Virus record (IMG/VR): IMGVR_UViG_3300030019_000098
Coordinates: 1 to 35,268 of that record
DNA length: 35,268 nucleotides
Direction: 5' to 3' (one strand)
Origin: a virus
Each line of letters starts with the position of its first letter. The first letter of the stretch is position 1. This document shows positions 1 through 8,356 of this stretch, piece by piece. The notes beneath the pieces were generated by a model. That model was not told the origin of the DNA. It did no database searches and saw nothing but the letters and a program-made list of their open reading frames with translations. A program made the translations under genes and the position numbers.

Positions 1-354
1 GGAGTTTGTTTAGACGGAATAGGTATATATGCTGAGTCAGAAGTATATAAAGAACTATTTATGTTAGACGCTTATCCAAAACCCTGTGAAGCAATAGCTT
101 GCAATGGAGGACTTAATATACTATATAGGTCAAGTGAGAGATACATATTTAGAACGAGAATAGAAGCTGAAGATTTTCTTGAAGAATTACGGCTTGAAAA
201 AGCAAAAGAATTACTAAACAGTGAAAAGTTTATTGATAGGTTATTTGAATGTGCTACAAGTATTAAAAGACTTAGTAAATATGGAGAGAAAACAATTTAT
301 GAATTGGCAGTAAAATTATATAAAGAAAGATTGAGGGATAAGGTAAATGAATAA
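1..354 (+). CDS. Hypothetical protein, 5' end outside the window
   Basis: The frame is open from the first base, and the first internal ATG (base 61) has no ribosome site before it, so the gene very likely starts upstream. The visible 117 residues are mostly charged helix, with two Cys near the middle (PCEAIAC) and a Lys/Arg/Glu-rich C-terminal half. I recognise no family. Its 3' end overlaps the YopX-like gene by 8 bases, which suggests translational coupling within one operon. Confidence 0.6.
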   Translation, partial: GVCLDGIGIYAESEVYKELFMLDAYPKPCEAIACNGGLNILYRSSERYIFRTRIEAEDFLEELRLEKAKELLNSEKFIDRLFECATSIKRLSKYGEKTIYELAVKLYKERLRDKVNE

Positions 355-724
355 TGATAAATATAGAGTTTGGGATAAAGAAGAAAAACGCTTTTGGTAT
401 TTTACATTACAAGAAATATTGGAAAGAAAAATGTCTTATGAAGGTTCATGGGATTTAAAAATACTGAAAGGAGATAAAACAAAATATACGGGCTTAAATG
501 ATAATAAAGGTAAGGAAATTTATAAAGGTGATATTATCAAAGCTATCAATAGAAATTATGATTGTGAAGAAAACAGAAAAGACTATTTTCAGCTATTTGA
601 AGTAACTTATCTTAATGGTTGTTATATGTTTGGTAATTGGAATGCACATGAATTTTTTAATAGTTTTATGTTTAGAGAGATTGTTGGGAATAAATTTGAA
701 AATCCTGAACTTTTAGAAAACTAA
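347..724 (+). CDS. YopX-family phage protein
   Basis: A 125-aa protein with the YopX-family layout: an N-terminal K-Y-R-V-W-D (residues 5-10), then Y-T-G-L-N-D followed by N-K-G-K-E-I-Y-K-G-D-I-I at about 47-65, the hallmark of this family. The C-terminal part is a small beta-rich domain, as in other YopX proteins. The family is common in temperate phages of Firmicutes; its molecular role is not established, so I give none. The gene overlaps the end of the preceding frame by 8 bases and is followed by an 83-base gap. Confidence 0.85.
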   Translation: MNNDKYRVWDKEEKRFWYFTLQEILERKMSYEGSWDLKILKGDKTKYTGLNDNKGKEIYKGDIIKAINRNYDCEENRKDYFQLFEVTYLNGCYMFGNWNAHEFFNSFMFREIVGNKFENPELLEN

Positions 725-807
725 GAATGGCTATTTTAGGGACTTGTAGACAAGGTAAATTGCTTGTTTTAAATGAAAGTTAATAAATTAAAAAGAGGTG
801 AATTAAA

Positions 808-1062
808 ATGAAAAATATAATAGGTAGAAAAGCAGTTATTACTAAAATACATGATGGATTAGGAAATGAGGCTAATGATAGTAAATACATAGGAAAAGCT
901 TATAACCAAGTTGTAAAGTTAGTTATATTAGTACCGAAAACAACAGATTTTTATATTACTGATTTCTTTATTCCAGAATTTATAGAAGAAAATAATGATT
1001 ATATACATTACGGGTTTTTAAAAATTAGTAAAGGCAATATCACGTTATTGGAGGATGATTAA
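808..1062 (+). CDS. Hypothetical protein, 84 aa
   Basis: The start is well supported by AAGAGGTG just upstream. The product is a small acidic protein with a beta-rich N-terminus (N-I-I-G-R-K-A-V-I-T-K-I) and an aromatic stretch (D-F-Y-I-T-D-F-F-I-P) that suggests a compact fold. There is no signal peptide or membrane segment and I recognise no family. The next gene starts directly after its stop, and the last codons supply that gene's GGAGG ribosome site, so the two are translationally coupled. Confidence 0.6.
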   Translation: MKNIIGRKAVITKIHDGLGNEANDSKYIGKAYNQVVKLVILVPKTTDFYITDFFIPEFIEENNDYIHYGFLKISKGNITLLEDD

Positions 1063-1356
1063 ATGAATATGACAACTCAATATATAAAACTTAAAAATCT
1101 AATTAATATAAATACTCAAAAAGAAGTGTGTCCTCAGTACAATAATAGAAAAGTAGATTATTCAAGATCACAAATCCAAGTTGATAAACCATTAAAAATA
1201 GTAGATACTGATGGAATTTTCTTTTCGCATGAAATGGTAGAAGAAATCTTTGAGGATAATATGTATAGGTTTGAAGTTATGACAAGCAGAAAGATATGGT
1301 TCTTTGAATATTGTGATGAGAACTGGAATAGAATTGGAGGTAAAATAAATGGCTAA
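1063..1356 (+). CDS. Hypothetical protein, 97 aa
   Basis: The start codon abuts the previous stop, with GGAGG about 9 bases before it. The protein is soluble and mixed in charge; residues 60-90 are aromatic and acidic (E-E-I-F-E-D-N-M-Y-R-F-E and W-F-F-E-Y). No family is recognised. It overlaps the next gene by 8 bases. A reverse-strand frame across its 3' half lacks a ribosome site and is a shadow. Confidence 0.6.
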   Translation: MNMTTQYIKLKNLININTQKEVCPQYNNRKVDYSRSQIQVDKPLKIVDTDGIFFSHEMVEEIFEDNMYRFEVMTSRKIWFFEYCDENWNRIGGKING

Positions 1357-1549
1357 ATTTTGCTCACAGGAATGTAAAGACATAGGTTCAATTTGTGATT
1401 TTTGTATACATTACAAGGATGAATATGAAAATATAGAGGGTAAATTCTCAGGGGAAGGTCTTTGTGATATAGATAATTCAGAGGTTGATGCATGTGATGG
1501 AATGGCTTGTAATAATTTTGAATGTTTTAGAATAACAAAACACGAATAA
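1349..1549 (+). CDS. Cysteine-rich small protein
   Basis: A 66-aa protein with eight cysteines (residues 5, 9, 16, 19, 39, 49, 54 and 59), including C-x3-C and C-x2-C pairs. It has no signal peptide, so metal (zinc or Fe-S) binding is more likely than disulfides in an anaerobic cytoplasm; that is inference. The ribosome site GGAGG lies inside the end of the preceding gene. It is the last gene of this small operon; about 140 AT-rich bases without a supported ORF follow. Confidence 0.55.
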   Translation: MAKFCSQECKDIGSICDFCIHYKDEYENIEGKFSGEGLCDIDNSEVDACDGMACNNFECFRITKHE

Positions 1550-1689
1550 TATAAATTCAAATCTTGCAGAAATGATAAAAATTACGAAAAAATATAATAT
1601 CAATGCGAATGTTAATTAAAAATAACCAATTCAAATTTGTATTTTAAAGCAATTTGATAATTATATATATAATAAAAGGAGATGTAAAA

Positions 1690-1836
1690 ATGGATTTAAA
1701 TAAAAATTATAAATGGAGTATATTAGAGAATATAGTAACCATGATATGTACAGTTATTATGTGCAAATATGTTAGTATGTGGGGACTGTTATTCCTCATC
1801 AACTTAAACTTTGTGAAATCTTCAATTAAAAAATAA
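1690..1836 (+). CDS. Small single-pass membrane protein
   Basis: I place the start at the ATG seven bases after AAAGGAG; a longer frame opening at 1654 has no ribosome site. The 48-aa product has one hydrophobic segment, with two clusters (I-V-T-M-I-C-T-V-I-M and W-G-L-L-F-L-I), and a basic C-terminus (S-S-I-K-K). No family is recognised. Small membrane proteins like this are common in phage early regions. Confidence 0.5.
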   Translation: MDLNKNYKWSILENIVTMICTVIMCKYVSMWGLLFLINLNFVKSSIKK

Positions 1837-1855
1837 TAAAGGAGAATGGTATAAA

Positions 1856-2068
1856 ATGAAAAAGTTCTTGTGTAAAATAGCTAGTAGAATATTAAAGAAA
1901 TATGGAATAGTTGAGATTGAAAAAGAAACAAAGATCATGATTCATAATGAGATGTATGTTATAAGTCAATATAGTATACATAAAAGTTGGAATGGAGATA
2001 GTATTAGCTTTGAAGGACTAGATGCAAGTCAGTTTTTAAATAAAAGTATAATTACTTTTGATAAGTAA
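1856..2068 (+). CDS. Hypothetical protein, 70 aa
   Basis: A clear ribosome site (AAAGGAG, then 9 bases, then ATG) marks the start. The N-terminus is basic and helical (K-K-F-L-C-K-I-A-S-R-I-L-K-K), followed by a beta-rich half. There is no membrane segment or recognised motif. Spacing from the previous gene is 19 bases, so they are probably co-transcribed. Confidence 0.5.
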   Translation: MKKFLCKIASRILKKYGIVEIEKETKIMIHNEMYVISQYSIHKSWNGDSISFEGLDASQFLNKSIITFDK

Positions 2069-2135
2069 GAGAATTTAAAAGAGAAATTTTATTTGGTTTT
2101 AATAAATTAATAGAGATAAAGGGAGGGTAAATCAA

Positions 2136-2783
2136 ATTAAAGATTATGTTATTAAAAAAGTATCAAGACAAGAAGCAAAAGATATCTTAGAAGAGTTTCA
2201 TTATCTATCAAAACAGGGCTATTCATTCAGAAGTGGATTCCATTATGGCTTATTCTTAGACAATACTTTAATAGGAGTAGCTATATATCATACTTTATCA
2301 GTTCCAGAAACGGCAAAAGGTTGTTTTGGATTAGAAAGAAATCAGCAACAAGGTTTATATGAACTAGGTAGACTAGCTTTAAATCCAGTTTATTATGAAA
2401 AGAACTTAACTTCATGGTTTCTAAGCAGAACAATAAAGTTATTAAGGAAGGATGCAGAAGTCAAAGCAATTCTATCTTATGCAGATAGCGAATTTCATAA
2501 TGGATACATATATCAAGCAACTAATTTTAAATATTATGGACTTACTGCTAAGAAATCTGATTTTTGGATATTGCAAGAAGATGGTACATACATAAAACAT
2601 CAGAGAGGTAAAATAAAAGGATTAATTGGAGAACATAGACCACGAACAAGAAAACATAGGTATTTAATTATTTTTGATAAATATTTAAAATGTTTGTGGA
2701 AACAAGAGCCTTATCCAAAAGGTGATAATAATTCTACATATAATAAATTAAAATATATTAAGGAGGAAGTTAAATATGATTGA
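2136..2783 (+). CDS. Mom-like DNA adenine modification protein, ATT start
   Basis: Phage Mom proteins (N-acetyltransferase fold) convert adenines to a bulky N6-modified form that blocks host restriction enzymes. The 215-aa frame has family blocks: a GCFGLERN segment, E-L-G-R-L-A-L-N-P, S-Y-A-D-S-E-F-H-N-G-Y-I-Y-Q-A-x-N-F-K-Y-Y-G, and a basic R-P-R-T-R-K-H-R tail. The frame has no ATG, GTG or TTG before base 2571, which would cut away two thirds of the conserved protein. A strong GGGAGGG site lies 8-9 bases before an ATT at 2136, giving an N-terminus of (M)-K-D-Y-V-I-K-K-V. I therefore call ATT as the start. Family assignment rests on recalled motifs; the start is inference. The 3' end overlaps the next gene by 8 bases. 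Confidence 0.8.
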   Translation: MKDYVIKKVSRQEAKDILEEFHYLSKQGYSFRSGFHYGLFLDNTLIGVAIYHTLSVPETAKGCFGLERNQQQGLYELGRLALNPVYYEKNLTSWFLSRTIKLLRKDAEVKAILSYADSEFHNGYIYQATNFKYYGLTAKKSDFWILQEDGTYIKHQRGKIKGLIGEHRPRTRKHRYLIIFDKYLKCLWKQEPYPKGDNNSTYNKLKYIKEEVKYD

Positions 2784-3135
2784 TTACATGGTTAGGTATA
2801 AGTATTATATAGATGATTTAGAATTTAATAGTGATAGAATTATAACAATTCAAGAAGGTCATATTGAAGATCAAGAACTGCTAGAAGATGTATTGTTGGA
2901 ACTATTAAAAGAAGAAATAGATAATGAAAATATTGTATTAATAGATTTTGAAGAATTAACACAAACAGAACAAGCTAACTTATATAGAATTACGGCTGAC
3001 GATGTTTATTATAATGATGAATATATGTACAAAGGTGATATTAATAATAAAGCTGAGAAATTCATAGGTAAAGATATGGAAGAAGCTTTAGATGTTATTA
3101 AAGAATATAATTATAATGTTGATTGGCTTGGATAA
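2776..3135 (+). CDS. Hypothetical acidic protein, 119 aa
   Basis: AAGGAGG precedes the ATG, and the gene overlaps the mom-like gene by 8 bases, which suggests coupled translation. The product is strongly acidic, with Glu/Asp-rich helices around residues 28-60 (L-L-E-D-V-L-L-E-L-L-K-E-E-I). Acidic phage proteins are sometimes DNA mimics, but nothing here demonstrates that. It is followed 39 bases later by the topoisomerase. No family recognised. Confidence 0.6.
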   Translation: MIDYMVRYKYYIDDLEFNSDRIITIQEGHIEDQELLEDVLLELLKEEIDNENIVLIDFEELTQTEQANLYRITADDVYYNDEYMYKGDINNKAEKFIGKDMEEALDVIKEYNYNVDWLG

Positions 3136-3174
3136 AATATATTGAATAAATTATAACAGGAGAGTGATTACATA

Positions 3175-6100
3175 ATGATACAAGAAGATGCATACAGAAA
3201 TTTATCAGATAAAGAGCAAGCTATATTAAAATTACCAGTATTTTTTGATGGATATGATAATTTTTATCATCCAATAAGAGAGAGTGTAACAAATTGTAGA
3301 GATATATTAGTCGAAATGGATTCTGAAAACGGAATAATAGAGGTGATACTAAATGATGATAATGAAACAATAACAATAAAAGATAATGGTTGTGGAATAA
3401 TTTTAGATGGAGAAAGTAATGGAATTCCCAATTGGCGACATGCTTTTTTAATATTGTTTAGTGGAAGCAAAATGTCAACAGGCAAAACTTCTGGAGGCAC
3501 AAATGGCTGTGGAAATACTATAATAAATTATTCTAGTGATTTTATGGATATTACATCAAAAAGAAATGGGAAAATATATCATATACAATTTATAAATGGT
3601 GGAGAAATTTCTGTTCCTTTTGAATGCTTAGGAACTACTGAAGAACATGGAACAGAAATAACCTTTAAATTATGTGATAAAATATATACTAATACTGTTT
3701 TTAATGAAAATGAAGCTAAGGGTATTGTAGAAAGAATAGTTGTTACTAGCCCAAATATAACTTCTATATTTAAATATAAAGACCAATGTTATACTTTTAA
3801 TTTTAAAAATTTATCTAAATACCTAGAGTTTAAAGAAATTAAAGGAGAAATTAATAATATAATAGTTACAGAAAAAGAATATGAAAGTGAATTTTATAAT
3901 ATTGATAAGCAAAAAAATGATATAGAAAAAACCAAAATTAATCTAGTAGTTAATTTTTCAAAAGAGAAGGTGTTACATTATCCATTTTTAAATGGAATTT
4001 ATATGCCACAACTAGAAGACAATACGGTTCATAGAGGTCTAATAAGTGGTTTTAAAGATTCCATAAACAGCTATTTAAAAGACAATAACATGTATGGAAA
4101 AGGAGAAAAGCCTATAACATTAAAAGATATTGAGGAAAGTATATCTTATATATGCGATGTAAATTCTACAAATGTATCATATACTTCTCAAACAAAATTC
4201 TCAACTAAAAAAGAACTTTATGAAACGACTGTTAAAACATACATAAAGGACTTTTTAGAGATTTATTCAATTGAAAATAAAGAAGATATGGATAATTTAT
4301 CAAAAATAATATTAATAAATAAAAGAGCAAGAGAAAAAAGTGAAGAAACTAGGCAAAAAACTAAAGCAAAATTATCTGATGAAATTAAATTTACAGATGA
4401 TATAAAAAACTTTAAAAATTGTATAACCAAAGACAAAGACTTAGCTGAGATATACATAGGGGAAGGATCGTCTGCACTTGGTGGAATATTACAAAGTAGA
4501 AAATCATTTTTTCAAGCTGGATTTCATGTAGGTGGTAAAATGTTATCTACTTTAAAAGCCACAGAAAAACAAATTTTTGCTAATGAAGTAGTATATAACT
4601 TATACAGAGTATTTTGCTGTGGAACTCATTTATATAATTCAAAATTTAATGTGAAAACAAAAGATAAACCACCATTACCTAACTTTAATATAGATAATTT
4701 CAGATGGAAAAGGGTAATTCTGGCAACCGACCAAGATATAGACGCATATCAAATTAGATGCTTAATTCTGTGTTGCGTATATAGAATGTCAAAAGAATTA
4801 ATAGAACAAGGATATATTTATATTGCTGAAGCACCACTATTTGAAATTACTACTAAAAACAAAGATAAAAAACAAGAAGAAACTTTATTCGCTTACACTG
4901 ATAAAGAAAAAGAAGATATAACCAAAGATTTGGACAGTAAAGGAATTAAATATTATCCACCTGAACGTAATAAAGGTTTAGGACAAATGCAAAAAGATAC
5001 TATGGCTAAAGCTATAATGAATCCAGATACAAGAAGATTGACTCAAGTAACTGTATCAGATATTGAAGCAATGATGGAAGTTTTTGAATTGTGGTTAGGT
5101 GATAACGTAGAAAATAGAAGAGATATGATTACAAATAACTTTGATTATATTGAGCATTTTGATGAGTGTGACAGTAAAGATGTAGTTCAATTAGTTAATG
5201 AGAATTATCTTCCTTATGCAATAGATATAGTTAAAGATAGAGCAATCATCGGAATTGATGGATTCAAACCTTCTCATCGGAAATTATTATGGACGTTACA
5301 TGAAAAAGGATTATATGATAAAAGAACTAAATCAGCTAATATAGTTGGAGATAATATGTCTTATAATGTACATGGTGATGGTAGTATTTATCAAACCTTA
5401 GTTAGAATGGCACAAGATGATACATTACTATATCCTTATGTAAATGGTAAGGGTAATTTTGGGCTACACACTCACAATAGTAAGGAACTTCAAGAAGCTC
5501 ACATGAGGTATACTGAAGCTGGTGCATCAAATATTAATAAAGAATTTTTTAAGGATATTAATAAAAATGCAGTTGAGTTTATGCTAAATTATGATGGGCA
5601 AAAACAAGAACCGAAATTATTGCCAACAACTTTTCCTAATTTGTTAGTTAATTATAATGAAGGTATCGCTGTAGGAATGGCAAGTAAAACTCCATCATTT
5701 AATCTTAATGAAGTAATAGATACAACAATTGCATACATATCAAGCAAGGATATCAATGTATCTGATTATTTAATTGCACCAGATTTTGCAACAGAAGGTG
5801 AAATATTATATGACAAAAATGAATTAGAAGATATTTATAATATGGGGAAAGGAAATGTAACGTTACGTGCAAAATATAAAGTTGTTGATAATAATATAAT
5901 AATCACACAAATACCATATAGCACAAATATTGAAGCAATAGTCGCAAGAATTAAAGAATTATGTTCTGATAAAAACTTATCCTATAAAGCTATAACAAAT
6001 GTTATAGATACAACAGAATTAAGTGGAATATCAATTACTATAGAAGTGAAAAAGAACACCAATACTGATAAATTAATGTCATTATTATATAAAAATACTC

Positions 6101-7221
6101 CTTTGGAATCTAAACAATCTTTTAATATGAATATCATATGTTTAGATGGAAAACCAAAAGTATTAGGAATAAAAGGAATATTAGATGAATGGTTGATATT
6201 CAGAAAAACATGTATAAAAAATGTATTATCTAATGACATCAATACAAAATCAAAATCATTACATCTATTGAAAGGATTAGAAAAGGTATTATTAAATATA
6301 GACAAAGCTATAGAAATTAATAGATATAGTGAAGAAAATCAAATAATACCAGAATTAATGAATGAATTCAACTTAGATGAAATACAAGGAAAATATGTCT
6401 ATGATATGAAATTAAGAAACATAAACAAGAAATACATTGAAAATGAAATAAAAGATATTCATGCATTAGAAGATGATATCAAAAACTTAGAATATAAATT
6501 AGAAACTGATTCAGAGATTGATAAGATGATTATATCAGATTTACAAAGGGTTAAAAAAGAATATGGACAACCTCGTAAAACAGAAATAATCTATGAAGAT
6601 AAAGTGAAAGAAGTAAAACAAGAAGATCTAATTGAAGACTTTACAGCTACACTAATATTTACGAAAGAACAATATTTTAAGAAAACACGTAAATATAACG
6701 AAACTCAAAAAATTAAAGACGATGATGAAGTTAAAACAATAATACAATGTAGTAACAAGGATAAAGCTATCTTTATTTCAAATCAAGGGAATGCTTATTT
6801 CTTAAATCTATGGGAAATCAATGAAAAGACACCAAGTACCATAGGTGACTTCTTACCAAATTTATTGCCACTAGAAAAAGATGAAAACATAATAGGAATG
6901 TTGACTACTAACCAATATAAGGGAGAAACAGTATTAATGTATCCTGACGGGCATTTGGTTATAATACCATTAACCTCATATGCTACTAAACAAAATGCTA
7001 CTAGATTAAAGAATAGTTTAGCTAAGAAATTAGGATTACCAATATTAATAACTCAAATAACTGAAGATATAGATATTGAATTAACTGATAATTTTGGTAA
7101 GACTAAAATGGTAAATACCACAGGATTAAATAGGAAAGACAGTAGAAACGCACAAGGTATAATAATTTGGAACTCTAAGAAAAAGGATTGGAATTTAGTA
7201 TCTGCTAAAATTATAAAATAA
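3175..7221 (+). CDS. Single-chain type IIA DNA topoisomerase (GyrB/ParE plus GyrA/ParC fused)
   Basis: Type IIA topoisomerases pass one duplex through another using ATP. In this 1348-aa chain the GHKL ATPase comes first (E36 in R-E-S-V-T-N, D70-N-G-C-G, G-G-T-N-G-C-G at 107-113). TOPRIM follows, with G-E-G-S-S near 430, the metal triad D519-Q-D521-I-D523 and then R-N-K-G-L-G-Q-M. The GyrA/ParC-type cleavage core has H-R-K-L-L-W, G-N-F-G and the probable catalytic Tyr at 779 in M-R-Y-T-E. The end (about 1160-1348) resembles a short GyrA-type beta-pinwheel. In bacteria these halves are normally separate proteins, so a fused chain is unusual. Whether it supercoils, relaxes or decatenates cannot be read from the sequence. 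A GGAGAGTG site precedes the ATG. Reverse-strand frames inside it are shadows. Confidence 0.95.
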   Translation: MIQEDAYRNLSDKEQAILKLPVFFDGYDNFYHPIRESVTNCRDILVEMDSENGIIEVILNDDNETITIKDNGCGIILDGESNGIPNWRHAFLILFSGSKMSTGKTSGGTNGCGNTIINYSSDFMDITSKRNGKIYHIQFINGGEISVPFECLGTTEEHGTEITFKLCDKIYTNTVFNENEAKGIVERIVVTSPNITSIFKYKDQCYTFNFKNLSKYLEFKEIKGEINNIIVTEKEYESEFYNIDKQKNDIEKTKINLVVNFSKEKVLHYPFLNGIYMPQLEDNTVHRGLISGFKDSINSYLKDNNMYGKGEKPITLKDIEESISYICDVNSTNVSYTSQTKFSTKKELYETTVKTYIKDFLEIYSIENKEDMDNLSKIILINKRAREKSEETRQKTKAKLSDEIKFTDDIKNFKNCITKDKDLAEIYIGEGSSALGGILQSRKSFFQAGFHVGGKMLSTLKATEKQIFANEVVYNLYRVFCCGTHLYNSKFNVKTKDKPPLPNFNIDNFRWKRVILATDQDIDAYQIRCLILCCVYRMSKELIEQGYIYIAEAPLFEITTKNKDKKQEETLFAYTDKEKEDITKDLDSKGIKYYPPERNKGLGQMQKDTMAKAIMNPDTRRLTQVTVSDIEAMMEVFELWLGDNVENRRDMITNNFDYIEHFDECDSKDVVQLVNENYLPYAIDIVKDRAIIGIDGFKPSHRKLLWTLHEKGLYDKRTKSANIVGDNMSYNVHGDGSIYQTLVRMAQDDTLLYPYVNGKGNFGLHTHNSKELQEAHMRYTEAGASNINKEFFKDINKNAVEFMLNYDGQKQEPKLLPTTFPNLLVNYNEGIAVGMASKTPSFNLNEVIDTTIAYISSKDINVSDYLIAPDFATEGEILYDKNELEDIYNMGKGNVTLRAKYKVVDNNIIITQIPYSTNIEAIVARIKELCSDKNLSYKAITNVIDTTELSGISITIEVKKNTNTDKLMSLLYKNTPLESKQSFNMNIICLDGKPKVLGIKGILDEWLIFRKTCIKNVLSNDINTKSKSLHLLKGLEKVLLNIDKAIEINRYSEENQIIPELMNEFNLDEIQGKYVYDMKLRNINKKYIENEIKDIHALEDDIKNLEYKLETDSEIDKMIISDLQRVKKEYGQPRKTEIIYEDKVKEVKQEDLIEDFTATLIFTKEQYFKKTRKYNETQKIKDDDEVKTIIQCSNKDKAIFISNQGNAYFLNLWEINEKTPSTIGDFLPNLLPLEKDENIIGMLTTNQYKGETVLMYPDGHLVIIPLTSYATKQNATRLKNSLAKKLGLPILITQITEDIDIELTDNFGKTKMVNTTGLNRKDSRNAQGIIIWNSKKKDWNLVSAKIIK

Positions 7222-7245
7222 TATAATAAATTAATGTAGAAAGTA

Positions 7246-7274
7246 TTGACAAGCTATTATCTAGATGTTAAACT
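7246..7274 (+). promoter_or_regulatory. Putative sigma-A-type promoter
   Basis: TTGACA, then 17 bases, then TAAACT (4 of 6 matches to the -10 consensus), in the gap after the topoisomerase stop and about 37 bases before the next start. It would drive the zinc-ribbon genes and possibly the chemoreceptor-like gene. Confidence 0.5.
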
Positions 7275-7310
7275 AATATTAACCAGTAAAGGAAATGAGG
7301 TGGTGAAAGA

Positions 7311-7613
7311 ATGTCAGCAGATGAACTACTACAAATGATATGGGAATATTGCAATACCAATACAAAACTCACAATAGAAACTATAAATGAATTTATAGTA
7401 CAAATTACAGACAATCCAAAACAATTAGCTTATGACTTGTCAGAAAGACTTGAAGAATGGTCATTGGATAAAGAGAAATGTCCCTTATGTGGAGAAGATA
7501 TAGTGCAGTTGGGAAGAAATACTCAATCTAGTGAATATTTTGGGCAACCAACAAATGAGATAGAAAATATATACGGTTGTGAGAGCCTAAGTTGTGGATA
7601 CATAAAAAATTAA
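7311..7613 (+). CDS. Zinc-ribbon-like protein, 100 aa
   Basis: The N-terminal 50 residues are helical. The C-terminal half carries C-P-L-C-G-E-D-I (C-x2-C) and later G-C-E-S-L-S-C-G, a typical four-cysteine zinc ribbon. A GAGGTGGTG ribosome site precedes the ATG. It lies first in an operon of small genes that includes a second zinc-ribbon protein two genes on. Function unknown; nucleic-acid or protein binding is a guess from the fold type. Confidence 0.6.
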   Translation: MSADELLQMIWEYCNTNTKLTIETINEFIVQITDNPKQLAYDLSERLEEWSLDKEKCPLCGEDIVQLGRNTQSSEYFGQPTNEIENIYGCESLSCGYIKN

Positions 7614-7654
7614 AACAAATTAATATAAATAAAAACATCAAAGGAGATGTTATG

Positions 7655-7987
7655 ATGAAACATAAAATAGGAGAAATAGTAACAATAACAGATGATTTTG
7701 AAATAAAAGGTGCAATAGATAATAACAATACAATATTAGTCAAGAGTGGAGATACAGGCTTTATTGATTCAAAAGGATTAATTCATTATATGACAGGAAA
7801 AGCCAGAGGAAAAATTCAAAATATAGAGGATATAGAAGTAAAAGGGTATGATTATGAATCTATTTCTAAACTAATTTATAAAAGACTCAATGCTGAATAT
7901 GATATTGGAGAAATGTTAGAAAATGAAGATATAGACAAAATTGACTTTATGGAAACTATAGAAGATATGTTAAGTGATATTTTATAA
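7655..7987 (+). CDS. Hypothetical protein, 110 aa
   Basis: Two consecutive ATG codons follow AAGGAG; the second has the better 8-base spacing and is chosen (7652 is the alternative). The longer frame to 7592 runs into the previous gene and has no ribosome site. Residues 1-45 form a small beta-barrel-like stretch (I-G-E-I-V-T-I-T-D-D-F-E-I-K-G); the remainder is acidic helix. No family recognised. A copy of the intergenic motif ACAAATTAAT lies upstream. Confidence 0.55.
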   Translation: MKHKIGEIVTITDDFEIKGAIDNNNTILVKSGDTGFIDSKGLIHYMTGKARGKIQNIEDIEVKGYDYESISKLIYKRLNAEYDIGEMLENEDIDKIDFMETIEDMLSDIL

Positions 7988-8009
7988 TAAATAAAGAAGG
8001 CGAATTAAA

Positions 8010-8252
8010 ATGAATAAAGCATTATTACAAGAAAACAAAATCTACTGCCCAATATGTGAACAATCAAACTATCAATTAACAAGCGATTATAAATTAGTTG
8101 AAATAGAAAACAATAAATACGTAGAATTTGTAGCAAGATGCTTAACCGATGGTTGTAACGAAAAGTTTTATTTTCAGAGTGATATAGGAATAAACAATCA
8201 TTTTAACTTTGACAGAGACAAAGAGATTGAGATTAAAGATGAAATACTATAA
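8010..8252 (+). CDS. Zinc-ribbon-like protein, 80 aa
   Basis: C-P-I-C-E (C-x2-C) near the N-terminus and C-L-T-D-G-C at about residues 44-49 form a second four-cysteine ribbon, spaced much as in the protein two genes upstream. The C-terminus is charged. An AAGAAGGCG ribosome site precedes the ATG. It has no signal peptide or membrane segment. Role unknown. Confidence 0.6.
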   Translation: MNKALLQENKIYCPICEQSNYQLTSDYKLVEIENNKYVEFVARCLTDGCNEKFYFQSDIGINNHFNFDRDKEIEIKDEIL

Positions 8253-8302
8253 GAATTTGATAAATAAACTATATTTCCTCAGATAAATTTGACAATTTAG
8301 TG

Positions 8303-8332
8303 TTGACAAGGGTAGCCAACAACAAATAAATT
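8303..8332 (+). promoter_or_regulatory. Putative promoter upstream of the chemoreceptor-like gene
   Basis: TTGACA followed 18 bases later by TAAATT (4 of 6 to the -10 consensus). A second TTGACA lies 14 bases further upstream with no obvious partner. The pair sits in the only sizeable gap before the gene starting at 8357. Confidence 0.4.
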
Positions 8333-8356
8333 ATTAAATACGAAGGAGTATATAAG

